A stretch of DNA of 64,000 nucleotides from Argopecten irradians (Eukaryota > Mollusca > Bivalvia > Pectinida > Pectinidae): assembly GCF_041381155.1 (NCBI RefSeq), contig NC_091137.1:16673765-16737764 (forward strand). The letters are read 5' to 3'. The notes below the pieces were generated by a model. The model saw only the letters and a list, made by a program, of their open reading frames with translations. It had not been told where the DNA came from and did no database searches. Positions within the stretch are counted from its first letter, which is position 1. Each line of letters opens with the position of its first letter. Below, one piece after another: positions 1-12,027 of the stretch. The position numbers were made by a program, and so were the translations under genes.

Positions 1-638
1 CTAACTGATATCATACTTTTCTACGTGCTCTTTAAATATTTGTCAGCATATAAGAAATAATTAAAGAACCTGTATACTGTAGAGTGTCTAAATAAAACTC
101 AAATGTCTATTTCTAAATTAATCTAGATCAACTTGTACACGGCGCTCACGATCTTGGTACAAGATACGTATACATGTATGTATATAATAAGCAATATTAA
201 AAATGGCATCCGATATGGAGTGTACCGTTGTTACTAAGTACAACTACTGACGATCATACACAATAGCTGTGCGTATTAAGTGTTTGATATCAGGTCTTAT
301 TAATTAACATGCTATCTACCCGATCCTTGGGGTCATCCGTCGTTTAGCCTCGGTGTCGGGTACAAAGATATGTTTGTAATGGAGCTGTGTATTGGGGTAA
401 CTCGAGCCACCACCTGGGGACGCGATCTAGGTCAAAAGTCAACCTTTTTGGAAGAATTTCTTTTGTTACGTTACTGTAAACATGTATAGGTATATTAACA
501 TGTTTAATTCATATTTATCTAACACATTTAATTGTTTTATAACATTGTTTGTGACTAAAAGTAAAAACCATCTTAAATTCCCCCTATGGCCTGTGTTCGA
601 TAATACTATTCCACAGTACGTAAGAGACATGGAAATCG
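1..638. other. Unassigned flank, no gene seen
   Basis: AT-rich sequence to the left of the duplicated block. I see no open frame with domain character, no convincing exon and no recognisable repeat. Confidence 0.5.
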
Positions 639-766
639 ACTAAAGGACTAACACGAGTACATAGTATGGAGAGACACGATATGTTCAATAGTTACAGCTT
701 AAACTAAAGGACTAACATGAGTACATAGTATGGAGAGACACGATATGTTCAATAGTTACAGCTTTA
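639..766. repeat. 64-bp direct tandem duplication (two units)
   Basis: A unit beginning actaaaggactaac and ending gttacagctt occurs at about 639-702 and again at about 703-766, with one visible substitution (cacgag versus catgag). Near identity suggests a recent local duplication. It lies outside the 26-kb repeat and no coding role is seen. Confidence 0.9.
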
Positions 767-1126
767 AAACAAGTTAACAAACATTCTCCGGAATTGTCTG
801 TTTACTGCGTTCAGACTCGACAAACATATCCGATGATGCACTCCTAACACTGGTGTTTTCATAGAAACAACACTGGAATGGATCTAAGTTGTGGTTAATA
901 AAGAAAACAATAGTAGTTTGAGAACAGAAAGCATTGTCTTTTGTAGTCTTTCCTTTTTGTCCACTTTGAATTCTCAAAATGTCACTCTTTCTCCTCTAAA
1001 CACTAGTCAAAGCTAGTCAATTGATGGAAGTTCGGAACAACTGGCTTTAATGTTGTCAAGTTCAGAGTAAATAGAGTACATATGCAATAATTGTATATAT
1101 TTTTCATCCCATACATACAATAGTTC
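767..1126. other. Unassigned, no gene seen
   Basis: Short AT-rich stretch between the 64-bp duplication and the left edge of the 26-kb block. A minus-strand open frame of 67 codons at 774-977 shows no family character and no splice context, so it is not called as a gene. Confidence 0.4.
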
Positions 1127-1222
1127 TTAAGTATTACATTTCATGTTATATAATTTAAGATTTTCATTACATTCAAACTCATGCTATATAAGTTATGAAA
1201 ACGGAAAGCACACTATACTGGA

Positions 1223-3498
1223 CTACAGTTGATTATGAGGGACGCCACACAGTGGATAAACATTGAACTTCCTCCGGACGCCATCTTCCCATGTGATAAC
1301 GGGACCAGGATCAGCCCCCGACTGGGTCTTCGGCTCACAAGCAAGATCGAGCCAAGTGCCGAACGGCCCAATGATCAAACAAATTTCAGGTCCATCATGA
1401 TCATTTGGCTGGCCATCATGTCATACCGTAAATTCACTCTTCTTGTTTCCCCAAAAAACTTCTTTTCCACTTGGATTTGTCCCATTCAACCAATGGGGAA
1501 CTGCGGTACGCCGGGTGATAGTCTTGGGAAGGTCGTTCTTCCATTTTTCATTAGGAAGAATAGCTAAATCTACTGCTTTGTTAATATTCTTGCACCTTTG
1601 TCTAGCAACATCCCTGCTGTCAAATATCCCGTATCGGGGATATAACACAGAACATTTCAGTGAAAACAAGCAATACCCGATGTGGAATGGTTCGAAATGA
1701 ACACACTCGTACTCTATATGTTTGAGAATTTGCTGGGAGGCCGGTGTCCGCGGACAATGGAGCGATGAATTTCCTGGCCCGGAGATATGTGCGACTGAGG
1801 GGTTGTTGAGAAGCAGTAAATCTTTCGAGTTATACTGATGGGTATAAATTAGATTCGAACCAAGAATCTTTGCTAATAACATGTCCGGGATCATTCGCGA
1901 CTCATCTTTAGATAAAATTATATCCTGGTCGCTTAAACGACGGACGTACTGTCCAGAGAGGCCATTTAGAGCGAGCATTATGGTGTCGTCATTTCGCGCG
2001 GGGTGTTTATATAAAAAAGGCGTGCTGATACTTTCGTTGAATCCACTGGCAAATAGAATACGTTGTAGGCAATCCAAATCTTCTTGGGAGAACATAGCCA
2101 CCATTTCTTGAAGCAGTACAACAAGGGTCGAACCATTTTGAGTGGCGTTGACGCAGTAGATTAGCGTGAACTGGTGTTGCGTTGGCACACTATTTCCATC
2201 AACATGCCAACCTTCATCACCCTCTCCGGGAATACAGCAATATACGGATCCGGAGTCTTCGGGTGATATTCCCGTCTTTGTGAACTTGTCTCCTGAAAAG
2301 CAGGTCCAATTTGGTTTTTAAAAGTTAATTGTTCTCGCCATGTTAATGTTTGGTTGCGGAACAGCAGGAATCTGTGCATGTTAGCTTCCTCTCGTAATGC
2401 GTCTGCGCAGCTCTGGTTCAGTGATGCCAAGTTGATACCAACGACCTCCGCGCCAAACACTTTCGTGAGCGGTCTTATTTCATAGTCACATGTGGCGAAG
2501 GAAATCTGCCAATAAAGTATTATTATTATTCCATTTAAGATAAGAAAATTTAAAACCGTAACTGGTACACTGGTCATTCAATCGGTGTACCAGTTATACA
2601 AGTACATTATAACATCGATGTACATTATAACTATAGTGCATCGAGTTCGGATGTTACACAAGAGCATCCATTTTAAAACTAAATGGCTATTTCCATAACA
2701 ACTGGTTGCCACCAAGGTCACAAATTCCCAAAAAGTGTCAGTTCATGGATGATGTATGCTTGTCCGTCTCAAAGAATACATGGTTACATTCAATTTATAA
2801 AAATAGGACACATACGTTCAACATTTCAAGTAATTATTCATTTTCTTATTCGCAGTTAGGGAGTAATTAGGTTTTCCGATGAGAAACATTTTCGGATTTT
2901 CTTAAATACTCTTACACCTATCACATCCGAACATTACAACAGTAACAAACATTACGTTTTACATCCGAGGAGTTTCGATTTCTGGTCATTAGAATGTGTA
3001 TCATTTCAAGTAATATACCAGTTCTTAGAATTTAAATATCAATGATTTCTAGTCTATTTGATTTAAACATTTAGTTTCCGAATATACAAATAGGATTAGA
3101 CCCAAGTTATTAATGAACTTATGATTCGTCTTCTCTCATTTATCAACAGTAATCCTATTGCAAAATAAGAATTAATATTTCTTTAAACTTGTAACATTGA
3201 ACCTAAATAAACAGGACATGAGATTCATTTTTGAAAAACCGTATCAGTACAGTCCCCAAACTGATATGATATTATCACGCCTTTCGAAATCTGCCGCAAG
3301 TTGCATGATGCTTAAATTCAATAACATAAGATGTAGTAAATGATAAGTTCACTGGTCTAAAAACGTGGCCAACACTTGACACTTGACGGATGTCTATGAA
3401 ATTAGAGAGAATTTAATCCCTACCTGATTGTAACTTTCCTCCAATAAACCGCCATGAACATCCGCCCACAGAAGGAGAATCGTGGTAACCAGAATCAT
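1223..3498 (-). pseudogene. Secreted TauD/TfdA-type dioxygenase fused to a C-type lectin domain, copy 1 (broken)
   Basis: Exon 1 (3498 down to 3424) encodes a 25-residue signal peptide beginning MILVTTILLLWADVHG, with donor gtaggg. Exon 2 (2505 down to 1223) follows acceptor ttggcag in matching phase 0. Its first part matches Fe(II)/2-oxoglutarate dioxygenases of the TauD class: FGAEVVGI, HRFLLFRNQ, ETSSQRREYHPKTPDP, the metal-binding HxD in GWHVDGN (near 2200) and a distal His in NNPSVAH. The frame runs on without a stop into a C-type lectin fold: ARQRC, DLAILPNE, PHWLNG, a QPN sugar-site-like motif, EICLI and WLDLAC. A one-base frame change lies just upstream of the HxD motif, and a TGA replaces the Trp expected before HDGQPN. 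Both are shared with copy 2, so they are not random assembly slips. The usual distal Arg of TauD is not clear. It could be a pseudogene or a recoded gene; the former is likelier. Confidence 0.72.
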
Positions 3499-3609
3499 AG
3501 TTATGGTATAACAATGACTTGGGAGGTACGTATCATTACTCTGTGTACATATTAACCTACGTTATAATTAATGGGAACAGTGGTACGACACCGATGTCAT
3601 CGCTTAACC

Positions 3610-3617
3610 TATATATA
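3610..3617 (-). promoter_or_regulatory. Possible TATA box of the dioxygenase-lectin gene, copy 1
   Basis: tatatata on the minus strand, about 110 bases upstream of the signal-peptide ATG at 3498, followed by tagg. The spacing suits a start site near 3580 with a short leader. Such motifs are common in AT-rich DNA, so this rests on position only. Confidence 0.35.
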
Positions 3618-3619
3618 CC

Positions 3620-4876
3620 TCAGTAAACTCACTTCTCACGTATTAATATATCAGAGATAAAGATGAATCGTTTATAAATTGAAAAAACAAACCAACATTA
3701 TGATGGCGCCACAACGAACAGCTAAATATGATACACAATTTTTAATTTTCGTTTTATATACTGAACAAATATAAAGCCATGTCCTGTATGGCGTTAAGTT
3801 CAAATTAGAATTTTTTTTTTCATTTTTTAAGTTTCCCGACTTGTTTGTAACAAATATAAGAATATAATATAATTATAATTGGCATACATACAGGACATTG
3901 CACTTAAGCAGTGGAGAAAAGACAACACCGTAAAATTAATGATTTTCACAAAGTAGCAGATTTAGTTCCTTTTCACTTTAATGCAGAAGGTGTTTTTCAA
4001 CAACTTCAATTCTCTTTCTAATATCTTAGCAAATTTGACAAATAAGAATAAAATGGAATTTCATCTCCATTATCACGATAAGGGTCACAAAACTTACATA
4101 TTGGAATAACTTCCAGATTCTATACTCAAGTTATGTGCCGATAACCTTATTTTTGTCAATACAATACGATTTTTGTTTGTGATATACTTTGTCAAATAAC
4201 CTTGAAACAACTTAACTTGTCTCACCAGGTATCTATATAAATGACACTTGAGAGAGTTTTCCGATATAAATTACGATTCTTGTCGAGCTTAATCATAAAT
4301 TATTTGTTTATTATTGAAGGAAAAATGGTATGCTAGTTTACCCAAACATCAACAAAACCATAATTGTAAATAGGTCTTTAACAAATTCTACCCAATCCAA
4401 TACATTGTTCGATTTTGGTAAATTCAGTATAACATTATACGCAGTTTTCAAAATGCAGTTATTAGAATATACAATTTTGAATCAGTATTTTATCATACAA
4501 TACTCTCTGGTGTAGAAAAGAGGAAAACGTCTCAGTTCAATATAAACCAATTACATTGCACGTGGATAGCATGTAAGTCAATATCGTCATAATACAGATT
4601 GGAGACTGAAATATAGCAAAAGTATATCAACTAACTGTGGTCGGTTTTGCATTTTCGAAACTAGAAGTTAAACATTGATAACATAAAAAGAAAATGTCAC
4701 ATCCAAGTTACTTATGCGGTAATATTGACACTGGCCATTCGATTTTCAGCATTTTACTTTAATAAATATATATAAAAAGATACCATATCTTATTTTCAAT
4801 CTAATTTATATTTGAATAAGAATTCTTTTTTTTTACAGCGATGTTCTACGATTGGTGTGTAGCATAGAGCATCGAA
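3620..4876. other. Intergenic, no gene seen
   Basis: AT-rich spacer upstream of the minus-strand dioxygenase-lectin gene. Open frames such as 4330-4515 have no protein-family character. It is repeated in copy 2 with few changes. Confidence 0.45.
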
Positions 4877-5086
4877 GTGGAGCGGAATCATGGGGACGTA
4901 TCGTAAAGCACCTATGTGGAGCTGAATCATTGGGGCGTATCGTAAAGCATCAATGTGGAGCGGAATCATGGGGGCGTATCGTAAAGCATCAATGTGGAGC
5001 GGGATCATCGGGGCGTATCGTAAAGCATCAATGTGGAGCTGAATCATCGGGGCGTATCGTAAAGCATCAATGTGGAGCGGAATCAT
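4877..5086 (+). repeat. 39-bp minisatellite, about 5.4 units (copy 1)
   Basis: Tandem units of 39 bases beginning gtggagcggaatcatggg and ending agcatcaat, five full and one partial. Because 39 is 13 codons and the unit has no in-frame stop, the array is open on both strands (plus: GRIVKHQCGAES; minus: MIPLHIDALRYAP). No start context, splice site or homology supports translation. Copy 2 has about 16 units, so the array is length-variable. Confidence 0.95.
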
Positions 5087-6597
5087 AAGTCTAACTTTAA
5101 GTAGAGTGACACTGTTTTATATTTTTTTAATAAACTTTGTATCGAATTTTTATGGTAATTTATTTGAATGTCTTCCTACAGCAATATCATCATGATTTCA
5201 GAAATTCGCTCAGAATTGGTTAGTTTAAAATTGATTGTTATATATAATACATACAGATTTATAATCCTTCTTATAAACCTTTCGTTTGTTTTTTATGAAT
5301 GGTTTTATTATGTCTTGATTTATTTCAATGTATTATCTTCCTACATGCTTGTTATCTATATGCTATATGCATACAGTGTAAACAATAATTGAAATTGGCT
5401 CCAGGTATACGTAAATGATATGTTCAATTTGATGCATTCTATCTTAAAGTTTACAAAACAAAGTAAAGATTTACTTATATAGTATCAGTTTAAGATTACT
5501 GATTGCTCAATATAACAAAATATCATTAAGATTTCATACTGTTTCTTCTCAAACTCGTATCAAGGGAAGTAATTCGTGAACATAAGTTGTCTGAGATGTT
5601 TAACAATTTGTACGTTAATGTACATATACTAGTCATGTGAGACCGTAAACCACCAATTATAAATTTACCATTTGAGTTTTTCCCTTAGAACCACAATCAT
5701 CATTCATACTTTATTTTGGTCTCTCCCAACAATATAAAAGACCAAAACTTAGTATTATACCTTCAATTCAATATCAAACACTACACACAAACATCGACTG
5801 ATTAACTACTGCATTGGTTATCAAGTGTTTCTCATGAAGCAAATACCATAGTAAGTTGTATTATTCACTATTAAAACTTATATATCGGTAAAGCGCGGTT
5901 ATTTTGGCGGAATACTAGTAATCAACAAAGTATTCATATGAATGCACCACCTTAACCGATTATATTTCCAAATAAAGCGCCAGATAGCATATCTAATAAA
6001 ACTTTATCTATCTTATCTTTGTCAGAACTATACTTAGCACCAGTCACTCACTTAACACTACACCGGAATCAGATATGGGGTTCAAAACAATGACGTTATG
6101 TAAGTAAGTAAATTGTGGGGTAAATTTGCATTTATATTTACTAAAATATTCGTTACAACATGGTTTGAATTACTATTAAAAATCAGGATAAAGAAAAAAC
6201 TTTCATTAGAAATTTCAAAGTGTCAGTGGAGATAATTATACTCTGATGATCCCAGCATAATTCAATCACACATACATGCAAGTCTTCTCCATAACAACTA
6301 TCGTTTAGGATAAATAAATCTTGTCCTATCATAACCTGAACCGAAACCAAACAGCAGCCATTTTTACAAAATGCGAATAGAAGAAGTTTGCTATAGCGCA
6401 CTTTCAAAACTTTATGAACCTATGTAATCTTATGAAACAAGGAAATTAGAAATGTCTGTCTTAGTACTCGTGCAAAAATAAATATTTTTATTGTAGATTT
6501 AAGACAAGAGATATACATGTACTAAAATGAGCTATGATGTTTGACTAAACAGAGTAACAAAAAAGTACGAAAATGAGTAAATTGTTGAAATAAATAC
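5087..6597. other. Flank or first intron of TFP-A, no exon recognised
   Basis: AT-rich sequence between the minisatellite and the first recognisable TFP-A exon. An upstream exon carrying the start codon may lie here, but I cannot place it. ORFs at 5168-5392 and 6183-6407 show no family character. Confidence 0.4.
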
Positions 6598-9500
6598 ATG
6601 TTTATCTTTGTTTATGTTGCAGGTTGTTTTGCCATTGTAATCGTACGTATTTTACCGGGTGGTAAGTTTCTTTTTCTATGTATTGCAATATCAATGCTGT
6701 ATATTACAGAAAGACAAACTGTTTTTATCAGATTGAACATATTCATGTTTTGTCTATTTCATGTCATATATATTGAAACAATTCAGAATCAAACACAATT
6801 ATATAAAAAGAGTGGTATTTCTGAGTTTTCAATCACAACAAAAGTTTCAAAAGTTATCCTACAAAAATATTTGCAAAAACTTTTAAAAGATATGTTTGAA
6901 TCAGGCAATACGTATTTTAAAAGTAATAACCAATACGGCTGGAAGAAGCACTATTTAATTATTCTTGCATTCTGATCTATCGCAGTTACGTCCCTTTGTT
7001 TCAAACCGTCAGTACTGACAAAAGCAACTCCGATTGATCAGATTAAAGTGACAGGAACCGCCTGTGGGCATGATGAAGTGAGTTAACTAAATCATGTACA
7101 TTAAGTTTTATATACAAATGTATTTGCATATTGTCGTTTTTCGTATTTACTTGACATACCCAATGTTTGGTTTTGTTAAATCATTATATAGCTTTATCAA
7201 ATTGTGTGTAGTAATCAATGAAATCTTACATGAGTTTTGTAGAACTGTTTCTTGGAGGAGGTAACAACTGGTGATTTCCGAGACGTCTTCAATGCAGGAT
7301 GCCGTTCAGTTGCTGTAAGTAAAGCCAAAGTTCTAGGGACCTGTGACTGCAAACTATCCCAGAGAGTAAGTGAAGTAGCTAATATTTCTACCCTAAATGT
7401 AAGCCGCAGTCTTTTATATGTAATTGAAGACAATTGTTTTATAGAATCCAGACACAAAAATCAAAATTTTATTCTCTTTAGCGGGAATACGTTTATGTTT
7501 TTCAGTAATAATGGAACAATTTTCGTCCCAGTGAAAGATACGTCTTTGTACTTGAGTAACGACCGATAGTTATGTAGTGGATATGATTATCCTTCCTGCA
7601 TACCTTGCATCGTACTGCAATACCATTGTAAAATGTTTGAAGTGATAATATCACATTCTGTTCGAATTACTTATCCGTCTTTGCATATTACAAAATTTCC
7701 CCCTTGCCGACATGCATCTTAATGTGACGTCATTACTTCGTAGCACACATTGAGTCGTTTTCTCTAAACTGTATGACGTTACTCTCACAAATACATGACG
7801 TAACAATCAATACCTATCCACAAGGAGAGGTACCACTATAATATGCAAATGCAGACATGTTTATGGTGTCAATACAGATGACATGACATCGTGTCATATA
7901 TCCATACACTGTACGGTATACCGCTAGCGGTGTTAGTATTCCGTTAATACGTCATCGTCATTCATATAGAACCCATCAATTACGGGATTCAAATTATTTT
8001 TTTTAATTTAATTTTTTTTTTAATTCAAAATTTATTATATAATTTATTTGTATCAATATATACACCATAATACGTGTAAAATAAAACACAAATACAAAAC
8101 TATTTTACTCGTTCTTATAACATACTGTTGCAATCTAAAGGTGCATTCGTTCGGGAAAAATATTATATATGATGTAATTTACAGTTCTATACATGTTTTT
8201 GGGCTGTCTTTTAATTTTGACATGTGTTAAAAATTCAACATCAGTATACCTTTGTTTTCTGATAAAGTTTACACTTTTCTGTAATAGATATGCAATATAA
8301 TGGCACAGATAAACGCAGCAGCAGGAAAACGGTCGCTAGTAATCTATGGTCAGTGTAACAGTACTCCACTAAGTCGTCCATGTAACAGTTTTCTCTGTGG
8401 ACAACAAACCCGACCGTAAGTAGTCAACCTGTACTTAAAGTTCAATCAATAAAACCTTAATTGGAACGTAGTCCTAATTTAATTTCTTAAACCCAGGGAA
8501 CCTGTTTTAATGCTCGTGTAAAATATAGTTCATTAATCATTATAACATGTATCATTCATATACTTATTCCATAGAGATATTAAAACGGGTCTGATTCCCT
8601 CGTTTTTTATACACGACATGTAAAATAAAGCATATTTATCATTATATATAATGTTATATGTATCTCTGAAGTATTGATGTCATTACATCAATGCTATTTC
8701 ATTTATGAAGTATGAAAACCTAAATCAAAAGTGAACTTTAGCAAACAAATAATATGTCAATTATTTGTAAAAGAACTTACATGAGTATTTATGTAAATGA
8801 TATCTATTAAACGAGTTCAATAATTTAATATGACACAAGCCTTTAGGCGAGACACATATCAAATTATTTTACGAGTTTGATAAATTTCATATAACGTAGT
8901 CCCGCGTTCAGTATTCTATTTATCATATATCTAATATTAATGGAAATAAAGACAAAATTTTACGCTTCATCTGTGTATAAGACAGTCTCTGATATGTAAC
9001 GTTTCTCTCTACCAGTTCAGTTTTTTAACCTTTTGTCTATAGAGACAATCGTATAACGTCATACTTTAATAAAGACGTCATTATTAACTGTGACATCACA
9101 ATTGTGTTATTACACGTTCTAGCAATAGTTATGACATGTTTGAACCACATGGTGGAATGGGTTGATAATGTAATTACATATTTTGATATGGTTTCACTTA
9201 TTAATCGAGCGACTTTTTAAAAGCATTTTTTCTGCTTTTAAGTTGGAAGTCGTATTTGATATGATAAATAAGGATCATTACAGTGTACATTAATAACAGT
9301 ACTATGAACCAGTTACAGCCCCACTTTTACAATGTCAGCAATGTCCACACCCGGTAGCTTCTGTCGCCAACTGTACCATGGTCACATGTGAACCCTCGCA
9401 AGTAAGATTTCACTGTCTACAACATTTCACAGCCTTGTTCTCGTTGCTGTCAATATTTCAACATGCTAAAGTTGTGTATTAGAACAAAGTGTGCCAAGCT

Positions 9501-10264
9501 CAAAAATAGAAAAATAAAAAATGATATATGCATTATGACTTATCATTTGTATCTACAATGTATTTAGGAAAATATTCACACAGTAAAGAAAAATGATCAG
9601 GCATCTGTATACAATATCTGATGTGAAAAAATAAGTATTTTCTTTGCAGGTGTGCTACAGTGAATTTACATGTTTGATGACACTACCTTACGATACTTGC
9701 GCGGCTGCAGAGCACCGTCAGTAAGTTGATGATAGCAAATTAAATATTCTCAACATTTTGTCCCTCACAATTACCATTTAAGCTATGTATGTCCAATAAA
9801 ACCGCCATTGGTTTGATCTAATTTTACTCTATAAAAGCATAAAAATATGTTTTTGTTTGACAATGAAATGCAAATTGCAGCTACAAATCATATCTCACAA
9901 ATACGAGAAATTCAGTATTAAATCGATACTCTCACACTATACACATGTATATGTATTTTTTATCAAATTTTTTGGCAAATAAAAAAAAACAAACAAAGAA
10001 AAAAAATAACAAAAAAAACCATGTATGCTGCAGACTATGTTTTGTCTTTATGTCTCATGCGTCATTTTACAATTAATAAAAGTGATACACCATTATTGTT
10101 ACATTTATGCCATAATGGTACTACAACACACCAAACATAATGGTACTACAACACACCAAACAAGCCGGGACTTAGCTAGGCGTTCACAGAGAACCTTATG
10201 TTCTGAATGTTGTGACGGGGACCAGTGTATGTTGACAGACTGTTACCAGCTCCAACACAAGTAA
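6598..10264 (+). pseudogene. TFP-A: double three-finger (Ly6/uPAR-like) gene, copy 1 (decayed)
   Basis: Exons recognised by splice sites and by alignment with TFP-B: 6623-6661 (signal-peptide exon, donor gtaagt; an in-frame ATG lies at 6598), 6986-7077, 7243-7314, 8288-8415, 9319-9401, 9650-9720 and a remnant at 10105-10264. The first exons join in phase, giving a hydrophobic leader, then VTSLCFKP, ACGHDE, FNAGCRS and NSFLCGQQ. The second-domain motifs QCQQCPHP and SECCDGDQC remain. Against TFP-B it lacks several domain-1 cysteines, has one extra base at the end of the fourth exon here (frame lost into the next exon), one base missing in 9650-9720, AT in place of AG at the last acceptor, and a 25-bp duplication in the last exon. 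Copy 2 shares all of these. At most a single-domain fragment could be made. Confidence 0.8.
10111..10160 (+). repeat. 25-bp tandem duplication inside the last TFP-A exon
   Basis: The unit cataatggtactacaacaca plus ccaaa occurs twice back to back (10111-10135, 10136-10160). TFP-B has a single equivalent segment. Twenty-five is not a multiple of three, so it shifts the reading frame. Confidence 0.92.
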
Positions 10265-10835
10265 CACGATATCGATAAAACAATACCTATATTATTATCG
10301 AGTTACAAATTTATCTGGGGAACAACAGGGAATGGTAAAATAACTTCTATTTTCAAACATTCTGCTTCTTGGCCATCCTCAGTAATGGGGAAACAAAACG
10401 CCATGGTGAAGATGTGTTCTGAAAGAAAAACAAATCATACTTTAACATAATGTTGCAGTCTGCGTTAAAAGCGAAACAACGAATAATTATAATAATATAG
10501 TTCAATGAAATTAGTATCCATAGGCCACGCGATTTACGGAGAATGCTGATGATAGTGCAAGGAATGCAAAACCAGAAGTTCTAGAATAATTAGCTTTTTA
10601 TTACACCTCCATACACATTGATCAAAAACTGCTTGCATAAAAACTATTATGGCAACAGAACCAAATGACGAAGAAGCAACGAACATAGCCGTGATTGTAT
10701 CGCGTATGAACTTGTATCGACGAGCATATCTTAAGTTCATGTTCGAAATGTGTCACAAAAGCGCAACACTGTCGCTAGAACAATCTCGAGCATATCGAAT
10801 CACTAAGATATATATATATATATGTATTTTAACTC
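10265..10835. other. Spacer, no gene seen
   Basis: Sequence between the TFP-A stop and the truncated LINE, ending in a (ta)n tract at about 10810-10822. Overlapping open frames on both strands (10534-10846) lack family character. Confidence 0.4.
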
Positions 10836-12027
10836 TTTGCCGATGATACTTCACTTTATGAAATAATAACTGATAACCATGTAGAAATTGCAGATAATCT
10901 AACCAATGATCTAAGTAATATCAATAATTGGGCAAAGAAGTGGGACATTAATTTTAATCCTTCAAAAACAGAACTGTACTTTTCTCAAGAAAAAGACATA
11001 TATTTAATCCTGATATTTTATTTGCAGATGGTATTGTAAACTCAGTTCTATTTTACAAACATTTGGGGGTAACTTTCAGTAGTGATGGTAAATGGTCCAA
11101 ACATATTAATAATATTTTATACTCAGGCCTCTAAAAGACTAAATATTTTAAGATTACTAAAACAAAATGTAGATAAAAAGAGCCTTTAAAAATTTATACA
11201 TCCTTTATAAGACCTGTTTTAGAATATGGTGATGTCATTTGGGATAATTGTACAAAACAAGAAAAAGACTTATTAGAATCTGTACAGATAGACGCAATAA
11301 GAAGCCTGAGAAGAGGAACATTGCATAATAAACTTTATGCTGAAGTTGGACTTGATTCACTTGCATTCGGACGAAAACTCCATAAATCAATATTGATGTT
11401 TAAAATTGTAAATAATGAATCCCCTAGATTTCTTACTAATTTGATTGAATCATTCTTTAATGATAATAATAATACTGCTTACACATTAAGGAATAACCAC
11501 CTGTTTAATTCCCCCTCTGTAGAACTGAATTGTACTTCATCAGCTTTATTCCCTCAATGCTAAGAGAATTTAATCAAACAGATATAGAACTCATATTTAA
11601 CAATTCATGAGAACAATTTAAAAAAGGTATCAAAATAAATGATTATATTCCTACTACAGAAATTTCTAATATCTTTAAATATCATGGCGACCGTAAATAC
11701 AATATTATTCTGTACCAGCTAAGAAACCAAGCAAGTGATTTAAACTCTGATCTTTATCACGATCATTTAAGAGAATCTCCAGCCTGTTCCTGTTTTTATA
11801 CCAATGAAAATTCATATCACTTTTTCTTTGACTGTAGACACTTCTGTGAACAGAGAGAAGTTCTTATACAGGGAATACAGAACTTAGGTTTACCAGATAA
11901 TCATATTCAATTAAACATTGAAACACTATCATATGGATGTAAATTTTGCAATAATGATATTAACAAAGATATTTTACAATGCGTGATAGAATATATCCGC
12001 AATACTAAAAGTTTTGATTTCAGATAA
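10836..12027 (+). mobile_element. 5'-truncated LINE: reverse transcriptase C-terminal part, copy 1
   Basis: Begins abruptly at the catalytic motif FADDTS, then NNWAKKWDINFNPSKTE, YKHLGVTFSSDGKWSKHI, FIRPVLEYGDVIWDNC and SVQIDAIRSLRRGT. This is the order of a non-LTR retrotransposon RT thumb and C-terminal region. The last part carries a Cys/His cluster (CSCF, YHFFFDC) and ends CVIEYIRNTKSF before a stop at 12025. Several internal stops and frame changes make it dead. The 5' truncation at the RT active site is typical of incomplete LINE integration. The C-terminal layout resembles the minus-strand LINE at 15686-18953, so both may be from related clades (inference). Confidence 0.85.

Noticed and set aside
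4796-5086. Long repeat-encoded open frames on both strands of the minisatellite as a protein gene
   Set aside because: The openness follows from a 39-base stop-free unit. There is no splice context, homology or start signal, and length varies between copies.
6598-6975. 125-codon plus-strand frame as an independent membrane protein
   Set aside because: Only 6623-6661 is exon-like, with a donor at 6662. The rest is intron read-through with AT-rich composition.
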